NCBI RefSeq assembly: GCF_002214805.1
Contig: NZ_CP019914.1
Span: 1,612,001 to 1,676,000 of the forward strand
Length of the DNA stretch: 64,000 nt
Source: Brachyspira hampsonii
GTDB lineage: Bacteria; Spirochaetota; Brachyspiria; Brachyspirales; Brachyspiraceae
Direction: 5' to 3'
Every line of letters begins with the position of its first letter. The stretch's first letter is position 1. Positions 45,492 through 53,485 of the stretch are shown one piece after another. Position numbers and translations under genes: made by a program. A model generated the notes under the pieces. That model made no database searches. It worked only from the letters and a program-made list of their open reading frames with translations, and was not told the DNA's origin.

Positions 45492-46502
45492 CTATTTTTT
45501 AGAAGCATCTTTCATATAGTATTTATCCAAATTCTCTTTCATCTTTTTCAGTTTATCTTCAAATACTTTTGATATTCCTTTAATCTCTGATAAAGCATCT
45601 TCCAAATATTTTTTTTCTAGTCTTTTGCAACCTTCTACAAAACATTTCTCTATGGCATACTTGACAACAGCTTCAATATCAGCACCAGAATAACCTTCTG
45701 TTTTATCAAGAATACTAATAATATCCAATTTTGAAATATCCTGATTTCTTTTCTTTAGATGAAGCTCAAAAATCTCTTTTCTTTCTTTGGCATTAGGGAG
45801 ATCCAATCTAAATGTTTCATCAAACCTTCCCTTTCTAAAAAACTCTGAAGGAAGTGAATTGATATCATTTGAGGTAGCAACAACATAAACAGCAGATTTT
45901 TTTTCCTGAAGCCATGTAAGTATATATCCCAAAAGCCTAGTAGTTATATCGCTTGCACCTCCTGTTCCGCCAATACCAGCAAAAGCCTTTTCAATTTCAT
46001 CAATCCATAAAACACAAGGGGCGACTGCCTCAGATATTTTTATTGCCTCTCTTAAATTCTCTTCACTCTCTCCCACATATTTACCCATTAACTTACCGAT
46101 ATCAAGCCTTAAAAGAGGCATTTTAAAAATATTGGCTATTGCTTTTGAAGCTAAAGATTTTCCGCATCCCGGAAGCCCTACAAGTAAAATACCTTTTGGA
46201 ATATCCACTCCGAATTTAATTGCCTTTCCTAAATTCTTAAATATATATTCCTTATTTCTAATATAATCTTTTAAATTGTCAAGCCCGCCTATATCATCAA
46301 GACTGCTTTCATCATTTACCATTTCTATAATGCCTGATTTTTTTATTATCTGTTCTTTTTCTTTTAATATAAAAGTTTTATCTTCTAAAGATAAAGAGCC
46401 TCCTTTATTATAGGCTAAATTTAATATCTGTTTAATTTCAAATTCGCTTAGTCCTTTAAGTGAAGATATAATCTCTAATTTTTCTGTATCTTTCATTTCC
46501 AA
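45492..46502 (-). CDS. Ycf46-like AAA ATPase, C-terminal part (frameshifted gene)
   Basis: 336 residues as an independent ORF. A helical lead-in (LSEFEIKQILNLAYN), then an AAA module: Walker A GLPGCGKSLASKA, pore-type KLMGKYVGESEENL, Walker B VLWIDEIEKAF, sensor-1 ATSND, arginine fingers in FFRKGRFDE, and sensor-2 YSGADIEAVV. This is the second half of Ycf46-like ATPases. Reading upstream past the ATG in the same frame gives FPTEDDINFILDEYIKAYGL, which continues the end of the 46543-47016 ORF after a one-base change. So the two ORFs were one gene of ~505 codons. Last in the operon starting at 51513. Confidence 0.85.
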   Translation of the reverse strand: MEMKDTEKLEIISSLKGLSEFEIKQILNLAYNKGGSLSLEDKTFILKEKEQIIKKSGIIEMVNDESSLDDIGGLDNLKDYIRNKEYIFKNLGKAIKFGVDIPKGILLVGLPGCGKSLASKAIANIFKMPLLRLDIGKLMGKYVGESEENLREAIKISEAVAPCVLWIDEIEKAFAGIGGTGGASDITTRLLGYILTWLQEKKSAVYVVATSNDINSLPSEFFRKGRFDETFRLDLPNAKERKEIFELHLKKRNQDISKLDIISILDKTEGYSGADIEAVVKYAIEKCFVEGCKRLEKKYLEDALSEIKGISKVFEDKLKKMKENLDKYYMKDASKK

Positions 46503-46542
46503 ACCGTATGCTTTTATATATTCATCTAATATAAAATTAATA

Positions 46543-47016
46543 TCATCTTCTGTTGGAAAAGGTATATCTATAAACGGCAGTATATTTTTCTATTTCTTTT
46601 GGTAAATAAAATATAGGAGATACTATAAAAAGTGTTACATTATAATCATCTTTTTCTATTATTTCACGGCAAATATCCAAAATCCAAGACATAACTTCAG
46701 GATCTTTTAAATATTCATTAATATTTTTTAATACTATGAAACATTTTTGCGATGTTTTATGATATTGTTTCAAAAAAGATTTTATATCATTTTCACTTTT
46801 ATAGTTTTTAATTATTCTATCTTCATTTTTAGCCCACTCATAAATAAGCTCACTGTTCAGCCATTCATAAACTTTATAATTTTCTTCAGTTGAAGCATCA
46901 AAAATTATTTTATCAATCTTCTCAAAATCAAAATGATTAATATAAATAATAGGTCTTAAAGCATCAACATAAGATAAAATATCATTTTTTAAATCTTTTT
47001 TATTTTCTTTTTTCAT
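46543..47016 (-). CDS. Ycf46-like AAA ATPase, N-terminal part (frameshifted gene)
   Basis: 157 residues. LRPIIYINHFDFEKIDKIIF resembles the Ycf46 N-terminal domain (a non-hydrolysing P-loop-like fold), with KCFIVLKNINEYLKDPEVMS and LFIVSPIFYLPKEIEKYTAV matching its strand-helix pattern. It ends abruptly as YRYTFSNRR at a stop. If the TTTT at 46557-46560 were TTT, the frame would read YRYTFPTEDDI and run into the AAA ORF. AAGGAG precedes the ATG at 47016. Either a broken gene, a +1 frameshift, or a sequencing error. As a separate peptide it would lack ATPase motifs. Confidence 0.75.
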   Translation of the reverse strand: MKKENKKDLKNDILSYVDALRPIIYINHFDFEKIDKIIFDASTEENYKVYEWLNSELIYEWAKNEDRIIKNYKSENDIKSFLKQYHKTSQKCFIVLKNINEYLKDPEVMSWILDICREIIEKDDYNVTLFIVSPIFYLPKEIEKYTAVYRYTFSNRR

Positions 47017-47032
47017 AAATTCTCCTTAAATA

Positions 47033-47974
47033 TTAAATCTCCATATAAACTAAAGTATTTTTTTCATTAGTATTTTTTTCAACTTTAGCATTATAGTCAT
47101 TTCTATATTTTATACCATTTAATATAGGACACAATTGCCAATGATAGCCAAATAAAACTTTAAAGCATTTATTACTATCTATAGAATCCATTATAAGAGC
47201 ATTATCAGAGTATTGAGCAAAAAATAATATTAAACTTTTTTTATCTGTTAAAGTATAAAATTCACCTTTAGTATCAAAGGCACTATAAAATTTTAATTTT
47301 TCACTTAAATATGCATATTCTTCTTTTTCCCACCCAGGAGAAAAATATGATTGTTGAATGTCACCAGCTACCATTTTTTGAATATCATATTTAAATTCTT
47401 CAAGATACATTCTTATATTTTCATTTGCCAAAACTGATAGTATACCAAAAAGACATCTGCTTTCTTTAAATTTATTAAATACATCTACATAGCTATATTT
47501 GAATATATTGTAAAATTTATCCGATATTATCCTTACTCCTTCTTTTACAATATCATAATTTTTCTTATTATCTATTATATGCTGTATTAAATCATCATAC
47601 TCTTTAAAATAAGAATCAATGATTTTTTCTTTTTCTATATTAAAATTATTAATATTTTCAAGCTCTGATTTTCTTCCGCTCTCATAATCAATTACTGATA
47701 AAGCATCACGGCAAATATTATTAATAAAATCTTCGTTTTCATCTTCATAAATAATTTTTATTAAACTTTCTAACTTTTGAGAATCACTTGCCAACTTATC
47801 TATACTTAAAACCTTATTATAAATATCATCTAATTTCTGAGATAAAAACCATTTTTCTAATATTCCATTTTCAAATGCATTCAAAACATCATGAATATTA
47901 AAATTTTCTTTTAAATCACTTATGTTTCTGCAATGAACATTTCCAGACATAATATTGAATTTAATCTGCTTCAT
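47033..47974 (-). CDS. Paralog family protein 3 of the AAA operon
   Basis: 313 residues, soluble. N-terminal module: IKFNIMSGNVHCRNISDLKE, NFNIHDVLNAFENGILEKWF, shared with the next two upstream genes. A long helical middle follows. The C-terminal module is beta-rich: YTLTDKKSLILFF, ILNGIKYRN, ending VYMEI, also shared. The bases around its start (GGAGATTTAATATTTAAGGAG) are almost identical to those before the following ORF, as expected after tandem duplication. No family name known to me. It lies 16 bases before the Ycf46-like ORF. Confidence 0.7.
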   Translation of the reverse strand: MKQIKFNIMSGNVHCRNISDLKENFNIHDVLNAFENGILEKWFLSQKLDDIYNKVLSIDKLASDSQKLESLIKIIYEDENEDFINNICRDALSVIDYESGRKSELENINNFNIEKEKIIDSYFKEYDDLIQHIIDNKKNYDIVKEGVRIISDKFYNIFKYSYVDVFNKFKESRCLFGILSVLANENIRMYLEEFKYDIQKMVAGDIQQSYFSPGWEKEEYAYLSEKLKFYSAFDTKGEFYTLTDKKSLILFFAQYSDNALIMDSIDSNKCFKVLFGYHWQLCPILNGIKYRNDYNAKVEKNTNEKNTLVYMEI

Positions 47975-47992
47975 AAAATTACTCCTTAAATA

Positions 47993-49330
47993 TTAAATCT
48001 CCATATAAACCAGCTCATTATAATGTTTATTTCCTTTATAATTAATGCCGTTAAAAATAGGAAAATAACCATTAACTGAATCTATATCATATTCTTTATC
48101 ATTATCCAAACTTTTTATTACAGCGTTTTTATCCAAATGAAGTATAAGACATTTTTTATCTGTTACAGTTTTAAAATTATCTTCTGTATATTCTTTATAT
48201 ATTTTTATATTTTTTAACCAATAAAAATTTGAAATCTCCACTTCAAATATTCTAAATTCATAAAAATCAAATAAATGTTTTATACCTGTTTTTTCTCCAA
48301 GATATTCTCCAATATACTTAACTGTATCTTTTATATATTTTTCAAGTGTACTAATGATTTTATTTTGTAATGTATCTATATCATCTACACCAAAATTATT
48401 TATAATTACAGTTTTTATATCTGAATGAATATCTTTAAACATATCTTTATTGTTAATAATATTATTATTTATACATCTTGCATAATCATCAGCCTTTATA
48501 AGCTCTATATCATCTCCTAATAAATCAAAAATATAATTATCTACTTCCTTTGCAAAATTATTATTAACAAATTGGCAACAGTCCCTAATTAATTCATATT
48601 TACTTTCATTATGAACTTTATCTATATTATTGTTAAAAAAACTAAATGCAGGTGTTACAGTAAGATATAATGGAAAACCATATCTATTTAAATTTTCTTT
48701 AAATTGTTTAAAATTATATTTATGTTCTTTTTTATGAGTAAACATTTTATCTATATCTGATTTTATTTTTTCATTTTGCAGAAATATTCTTCTAATATCT
48801 TCATTAGCCAAAATAGATAATATTACATAATAATTTTTTTTATTATAAAATTTATAGAAAAAATCTTCATAATAATAATTAAATAAGCCATTATTTCCAT
48901 AATACAATATTCCTACTGCGTTTTTTATATTCTCATAATCATCTATTGCTATTTCAAAACTAAACAAACTATCATTTATTGAATTATATTGATTAATATA
49001 ATCTTCTAGCTCTGATTCTATATTTTTATTTTTTATATCAACAGTATTCTCTACAATAAAGCATGCATCTTTTACTATTGCCTCTAAATTTTCATCATCT
49101 TTAAAAAATATTCTTATAATATCTTCTATTATTTTTTTTGGACTTTCTGATTCATCTATTTTTTTTAATTCTTGAGCTAAATCATTATATTTATGAGAAA
49201 GCCATATTTTCAAATTACCATTTTTATAACTTGAAAGTATATCATTAACATTGAAATCATTCTTTAAATCTTCTATATTAGAAAATTTTTTATCTCCAAG
49301 TATTAAAGGAATATTTCTGACCTTTTTCAT
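47993..49330 (-). CDS. Paralog family protein 2 of the AAA operon
   Basis: 445 residues, the longest of the three. N-terminal module NIEDLKNDFNVNDILSSYKN followed by GNLKIWLSHKYNDLAQELKK. C-terminal module TVTDKKCLILHLDKNAVIKS, FPIFNGINYKG, VYMEI. An extra ~130-residue helical insert (~220-350) distinguishes it. The N-terminal pattern (D/N-F-N-x-D-D-I ... G-x-L-x-x-W-L) recalls a short helical module I have seen in front of many different bacterial effector-like proteins, but I cannot name it securely. Gap to neighbours 18-32 bases. Confidence 0.7.
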   Translation of the reverse strand: MKKVRNIPLILGDKKFSNIEDLKNDFNVNDILSSYKNGNLKIWLSHKYNDLAQELKKIDESESPKKIIEDIIRIFFKDDENLEAIVKDACFIVENTVDIKNKNIESELEDYINQYNSINDSLFSFEIAIDDYENIKNAVGILYYGNNGLFNYYYEDFFYKFYNKKNYYVILSILANEDIRRIFLQNEKIKSDIDKMFTHKKEHKYNFKQFKENLNRYGFPLYLTVTPAFSFFNNNIDKVHNESKYELIRDCCQFVNNNFAKEVDNYIFDLLGDDIELIKADDYARCINNNIINNKDMFKDIHSDIKTVIINNFGVDDIDTLQNKIISTLEKYIKDTVKYIGEYLGEKTGIKHLFDFYEFRIFEVEISNFYWLKNIKIYKEYTEDNFKTVTDKKCLILHLDKNAVIKSLDNDKEYDIDSVNGYFPIFNGINYKGNKHYNELVYMEI

Positions 49331-49362
49331 TTTTATTCTCCAAATAAATAATCTGATAATAC

Positions 49363-50295
49363 TTACATTTCTATATAAACTATTTTATTATTATATTGCC
49401 AATTATATCTTATTCCGTTAATTTTTATGAATTTATTGTTTATTTTATCTTTATTGTATACCTTTTCTTTATTATTAATACTTGTAACAGATGCATTTTC
49501 TATATATAAAATAATACATTCTTTATTTGATATTTCTATAAAATGACCATCAGAATTACTTTCGCTTTTTGAATAGTATTTTACATAACTAAAATCATTG
49601 TTTACTTTTTCTGATATATTTTTTATAATTTTTTCATTAATAAAATTTGATACATTATCATCTTCTTTTAAATAGTATCTCATAAAATCATTATAAAACA
49701 TACAAAATAATGCATAATAATTTTTATTCTCCATTATCTTCTTTATAAAATTTTTATAATCATAATAAAAAAAATAACTGTACCTTTCTGCAAGCAAATC
49801 TATATATGATTTTATATAGTCAGTACTATCATTAATAATAACATTTACTATCTTTTTATAATTATAAAAATACTCATCTGCTGTAGAATAATTTTTATAA
49901 TCATTGTAATTATAGTGATCATCATAATATGATATAGTAAATGCTGGAAATATTTTATCCTTTTTATATTCTGGAAAAAATGTATCTTTAAGTTCTTGTT
50001 TTACATTAACTAGCATTACCGGATGTGCCTTCAAAGGACCAATCGTATGATCAAAAATATATTTTGATTTTAATGCTTGAATTTTAGAACATAAATCTTT
50101 ATAATCATTATTTAAAAGCCATCTCTCTAATAAATCCGAATCATAATATTTTTTTATGTCATCAATATTAAAATTCTCTTTAACTTCTTCTAAAGTTCTG
50201 CATTCTTTACCGCCTATTAAAAGATTAAATTTTAATTTATTTGTTTTAATATCATCAATAGTATCTAGCATAGAATTAATTCCTATTTCACTCAT
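49363..50295 (-). CDS. Paralog family protein 1 of the AAA operon
   Basis: 310 residues. N-terminal module TLEEVKENFNIDDIKKYYDS, LLERWLLNNDYKDLCSKIQ. C-terminal module EISNKECIILYIENASVTSI, INGIRYNW, VYIEM. It has an extra ~20 residues before the module. The middle is Tyr/Asn/Lys-rich and helical. It is the first of the three tandem paralogs and follows the amphipathic helical protein by 23 bases. Confidence 0.7.
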   Translation of the reverse strand: MSEIGINSMLDTIDDIKTNKLKFNLLIGGKECRTLEEVKENFNIDDIKKYYDSDLLERWLLNNDYKDLCSKIQALKSKYIFDHTIGPLKAHPVMLVNVKQELKDTFFPEYKKDKIFPAFTISYYDDHYNYNDYKNYSTADEYFYNYKKIVNVIINDSTDYIKSYIDLLAERYSYFFYYDYKNFIKKIMENKNYYALFCMFYNDFMRYYLKEDDNVSNFINEKIIKNISEKVNNDFSYVKYYSKSESNSDGHFIEISNKECIILYIENASVTSINNKEKVYNKDKINNKFIKINGIRYNWQYNNKIVYIEM

Positions 50296-50318
50296 AATAT
50301 TTTATTTTTCCTTTAGTT

Positions 50319-51116
50319 TTAATTAAAAATTTTTTCTTTTACCAAATTTATTCCGTATTCTAGTTTTTCTTTTGCCCAGTTAACTGCTTCTTTTCCTTTT
50401 TCAAAAGCTTTTTTTATAAGAGGCTTAACATATTTATTTATGGTTTTTACTCCCAAATCAATAGCTTCAGCAATAATATTTCCAGCAAACTGACCTATGA
50501 GTTTTCCTACCATACCGCATATTTTTTTTACAGCAGGTTCGGATATAGAAACTATACTCTTCAATATGGGTGCTGCTAATGGAATATTATAAGATGCAAA
50601 TTTCTCAGCAACTTTAAAAACTGCAGCACCAGCAACTTCTCCTGCTTTCTCCATAGTGTTTTCAATGGCTATTCTTATCTTTTCCTTTACCAAAAAAGCA
50701 AGTCCTGCTGCATTTCTATCTATAACCGCAGCAACATATTCATCGGCCTCAATTTCACCTTTTCCAACTTTATATGCTAATTTTACAGCTATTAAATAAC
50801 CATCAACTATATGGGCAATTTCATCTTCTGTCTTTTCTTTGAAACTATCTCCTAATACTCCTTTTTTTGAGGCTATATACATTATAGTGGAAAATAATTT
50901 TTTCATATTAATATCATTTTCACTGTCTATCTCAGATTTCATAAAATCATTCAAAGATTTTTTCTCTCCATTAATTCCATTTATCTCAAATGATTCATCA
51001 TCTAAAATTCCAAACAATGTAAAGTTTTTAATATCTTCCATTATGTCCTGGAATAATTTCTCTCTCTCATAATCATCAGTTAAATCGTATCTATTACTTT
51101 TATTTGAATTTTCCAT
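50319..51116 (-). CDS. Helical protein with amphipathic, Gly/Ala-rich C-terminal half
   Basis: 265 residues. Residues 1-95 are acidic and helical. KKLFSTIMYIASKKGVLGDS and IVDGYLIAVKLAYKVGKGEI resemble the fold of small helical proteins. From ~130 the sequence alternates hydrophobic/glycine stretches and charged helices (VAGAAVFKVAEKFASYNIPL, KKICGMVGKLIGQFAGNIIA) and ends in a Lys-rich tail (AVNWAKEKLEYGINLVKEKI). It has no signal peptide. Such amphipathic stretches are seen in membrane-active or pore-forming proteins, but a soluble helical bundle is equally possible. Second gene of the operon. Confidence 0.7.
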   Translation of the reverse strand: MENSNKSNRYDLTDDYEREKLFQDIMEDIKNFTLFGILDDESFEINGINGEKKSLNDFMKSEIDSENDINMKKLFSTIMYIASKKGVLGDSFKEKTEDEIAHIVDGYLIAVKLAYKVGKGEIEADEYVAAVIDRNAAGLAFLVKEKIRIAIENTMEKAGEVAGAAVFKVAEKFASYNIPLAAPILKSIVSISEPAVKKICGMVGKLIGQFAGNIIAEAIDLGVKTINKYVKPLIKKAFEKGKEAVNWAKEKLEYGINLVKEKIFN

Positions 51117-51129
51117 AATTTCTCCTTAA

Positions 51130-51513
51130 TTAATTTTTCTTTTCATATTCATTTATATATTTAGACTGAGTTTCTTTAAGAGCATATTCCACACCAGCCA
51201 TTATTATAGATTTATCCTCTTCATTCAAATCTTTCATACTTTCCTGCAAATCTTGTTCAAGCCATTGAGAAGTTGACTTTCCTTTTTTCTTAAAATTAAT
51301 AAGGCTTTTGAATTTATCTGCTATGCCATTTAATGTAGTACCAAACTTAGATATTATAGATTTTCTCTCTTCTTCGCTTTCTCCCACTTCATACTCTTTT
51401 AGTTTTTCTTGCAAATATGTATCTAAATCCTGTTTATTTTCTAGTTTCTCATAGCCTTCAAGTATATCAGCCATAATTTTTTTAAACTCTTCAGTGTTTA
51501 TTTTTTCTGACAT
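51130..51513 (-). CDS. Small charged helical protein, first gene of the AAA operon
   Basis: 127 residues, rich in Lys and Glu, predicted all-helical (FKKIMADILEGYEKLENKQD, YALKETQSKYINEYEKKN), with a Ser/Lys-rich hinge at ~72-82. No family recognised. The ATG at 51513 has AAAGGAGG ~6 bases before, the strongest ribosome site of the operon, and a TATAAT lies ~20 bases farther upstream (near 51533-51543), marking the probable operon start. Confidence 0.7.
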   Translation of the reverse strand: MSEKINTEEFKKIMADILEGYEKLENKQDLDTYLQEKLKEYEVGESEEERKSIISKFGTTLNGIADKFKSLINFKKKGKSTSQWLEQDLQESMKDLNEEDKSIIMAGVEYALKETQSKYINEYEKKN

Positions 51514-51600
51514 AAAAACCTCCTTTATAATGATTATTATATTTAAGTATATATTAAATAATGCTAAAACTCAAGTTTTAATGTATTTTAAAAATAAAAA

Positions 51601-51633
51601 CCCCAAGCATTATTATATAAATAACACTTGGGG
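51601..51633 (-). terminator. Terminator after tsaC
   Basis: CCCCAAG / CTTGGGG stem, with partial extension through GTGTTAT, followed on the minus strand by TTTTTATTTTT. It separates tsaC from the AAA operon. Confidence 0.75.
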
Positions 51634-51701
51634 AATTTATTAGACAAAAATTTTTTACAATATTATATTTATAATACAATTTATTAAATGAAAATATATA
51701 A

Positions 51702-52292
51702 TTACAAATGAACATAACCCTGACGAAGAACTTTATTTTCTAAGCAGTCATAAAGTGTTGAAGGCATCTTATTTTCTAATATACCGGCATTAATTATTAA
51801 GTCAGCTTTGTCTTTATAAAGCCCTGCTAATTCATTGCCGTCAAGTATAATACCGTAACCGCTAGGATTGGCGGAAGGAGCTACCAAAGGATTAGTTCCT
51901 TTTAGTATAAGCTGCATATATTTATCGTTAGGTATTCTTAAAGCTACCGTATCTTTCAAATATGAGAATTGATTTTTTAATTCATCTAAAAGAGGCATGA
52001 TAAAAGTTAATTCACCCGGTATATTTTTTTTTATGATTTCAGGTACTTCTTTATTTGAGAATTTTTTCACACTTTCTAAATTTTTTGACAGTATTAAAAG
52101 AGGCTTATTTTTTTCTCTTTCTTTTATGGAATATATTCTATTTACAGCATCAGTATTAAAAGCATCGGCAAGCATTCCATAAACTGTATCTGTTGGGGAA
52201 ACTACTATTCCGCCTTCATTAATAACTTTTATAACCTCATTAGCAGCATACTCTAAACTTTCTAAATTATTTTTTTCAAGATTAATTATCAT
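51702..52292 (-). CDS. tsaC: Threonylcarbamoyl-AMP synthase (Sua5/YrdC family)
   Basis: 196 residues, the YrdC-domain-only form. GGIVVSPTDTVYGMLADAFN is the signature (with the SPTDTVYG core), KEREKNKPL binds the phosphate/bicarbonate side, and VALRIPND and LVAPSANPSGYG complete the pocket. It makes threonylcarbamoyl-AMP for t6A37 of tRNAs reading ANN codons. It ends 9 bases after the preceding REC-GGDEF gene, so the two are probably co-transcribed. Confidence 0.93.
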   Translation of the reverse strand: MIINLEKNNLESLEYAANEVIKVINEGGIVVSPTDTVYGMLADAFNTDAVNRIYSIKEREKNKPLLILSKNLESVKKFSNKEVPEIIKKNIPGELTFIMPLLDELKNQFSYLKDTVALRIPNDKYMQLILKGTNPLVAPSANPSGYGIILDGNELAGLYKDKADLIINAGILENKMPSTLYDCLENKVLRQGYVHL

Positions 52293-52301
52293 AAATAATT
52301 A

Positions 52302-53324
52302 TTACCTTTTAATAAGTGTAGGATGTACAAATAAACTTGCAAATCCTCTCCTTTTAGCATTATGAAGTGCTAGTAATACAGGAGCTATTTCTTTTTCCAT
52401 ACCCTCTATATGATAATTCTTTTTATATGCTGTGTATGATATGCCAACAGATATTGTGTATTTAATTATAACGCCATTGTATTCAAGTTCATTTTTATCA
52501 ACAAAACTTTTTATTTCTTCAATCTTCTTATCATATAATTTTATATTCATTCTATTGAAAGCAACCATAAACTGATTATTATCAAATCTTGCCAGAATAT
52601 CTTCTCTTCTTGTTGTTTTTTTAAGAACCTCTGTAAACTTAAGCATTATTTCTTCAGCAGCTATGATTCCATACTCGCTTATAATACTATCAAGCCCGTC
52701 TATACAAAAGCATGCAAGCACTATAGTTTCTTCATGCCTTACTGTCTCATAAAGAAGCCTTGTAAACTGCTCATAAAACTCTTTTTTATTCCAAAGCCCT
52801 GTTTCTAAATCTACATTAAGTATATCATCATATTTTTTCTGAGCATCTTTATATGACTGATAATTTCTATTAGAAACTTCTGTCATATCATTTAAAGAAT
52901 TCTGAAGATAATCTGCCTGTTTAATTAATTTCTGATGTTCTAAATAAAGTCTTCTATATTTCAAACAGCTATTAACTCTTACTACAAGCTCCATCTCATC
53001 AAATGGAATAAATATAAGTCCGTCAATACCTAAATTTATAGCTTCTTCTATAAACTCCATTTTTCTATACGGCGTACTTAAAAGAATTACAGGAGTTCCT
53101 TTAGTAGATTCCTGATTTTTAAAAGTATCAAGAAGCTGCAAACCTTGCGAGTCCCCTATATCTGCATCTAAAAGTATTAAATCCAATGTACTTTCATTGG
53201 AAATATTAACTGCCTGAGATCTGGATTTTGTTGCTATCGGATTATAATGTCTTCCTCTTAATAGATCAACAAACCTGTCTAAAAGGTCTGCTCTATGCTC
53301 TACTACTAAAATATTCTCATTCAT
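52302..53324 (-). CDS. REC-GGDEF protein with degenerate active sites
   Basis: 340 residues. Residues 1-120 are a receiver domain: LILLDADIGD holds the phospho-accepting Asp (~54), but the acidic pocket reads VEHR instead of V-D-D and the conserved lysine before the last Pro is missing (IFIPFD). A coiled region (~125-170) links to a GGDEF-fold domain (~175-335). Its signature is RFDNNQFMVA where active enzymes have RxGGDEF, so it probably cannot make cyclic-di-GMP. YTISVGIS is conserved. It may work as a binding or signalling scaffold. Upstream of tsaC on the same strand. Confidence 0.85.
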   Translation of the reverse strand: MNENILVVEHRADLLDRFVDLLRGRHYNPIATKSRSQAVNISNESTLDLILLDADIGDSQGLQLLDTFKNQESTKGTPVILLSTPYRKMEFIEEAINLGIDGLIFIPFDEMELVVRVNSCLKYRRLYLEHQKLIKQADYLQNSLNDMTEVSNRNYQSYKDAQKKYDDILNVDLETGLWNKKEFYEQFTRLLYETVRHEETIVLACFCIDGLDSIISEYGIIAAEEIMLKFTEVLKKTTRREDILARFDNNQFMVAFNRMNIKLYDKKIEEIKSFVDKNELEYNGVIIKYTISVGISYTAYKKNYHIEGMEKEIAPVLLALHNAKRRGFASLFVHPTLIKR

Positions 53325-53433
53325 AATTAATTACATCTTCAAAATATATAAATTCTTATATTAAAGTATCGTAAATTTATAGAATTTATTAAATAAAAAA
53401 TAGGTATGAAGCTATAAAAGATATATTAACATT

Positions 53434-53462
53434 TTGACAAATTTTGTTTATATTTATATAAT
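53434..53462 (+). promoter_or_regulatory. Consensus promoter of the methyltransferase gene
   Basis: Perfect TTGACA (53434-53439), 17-base spacer, perfect TATAAT (53457-53462). The leader is ~18 bases. Confidence 0.75.
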
Positions 53463-53485
53463 CTAGTAAAGATACGGATACATAT

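Noticed and set aside
46543-46570. Programmed ribosomal frameshift in the Ycf46-like gene
   Set aside because: A TTTT slip is possible, but there is no rare codon, strong internal Shine-Dalgarno site or pseudoknot to support programming. Mutation or sequencing error is simpler.
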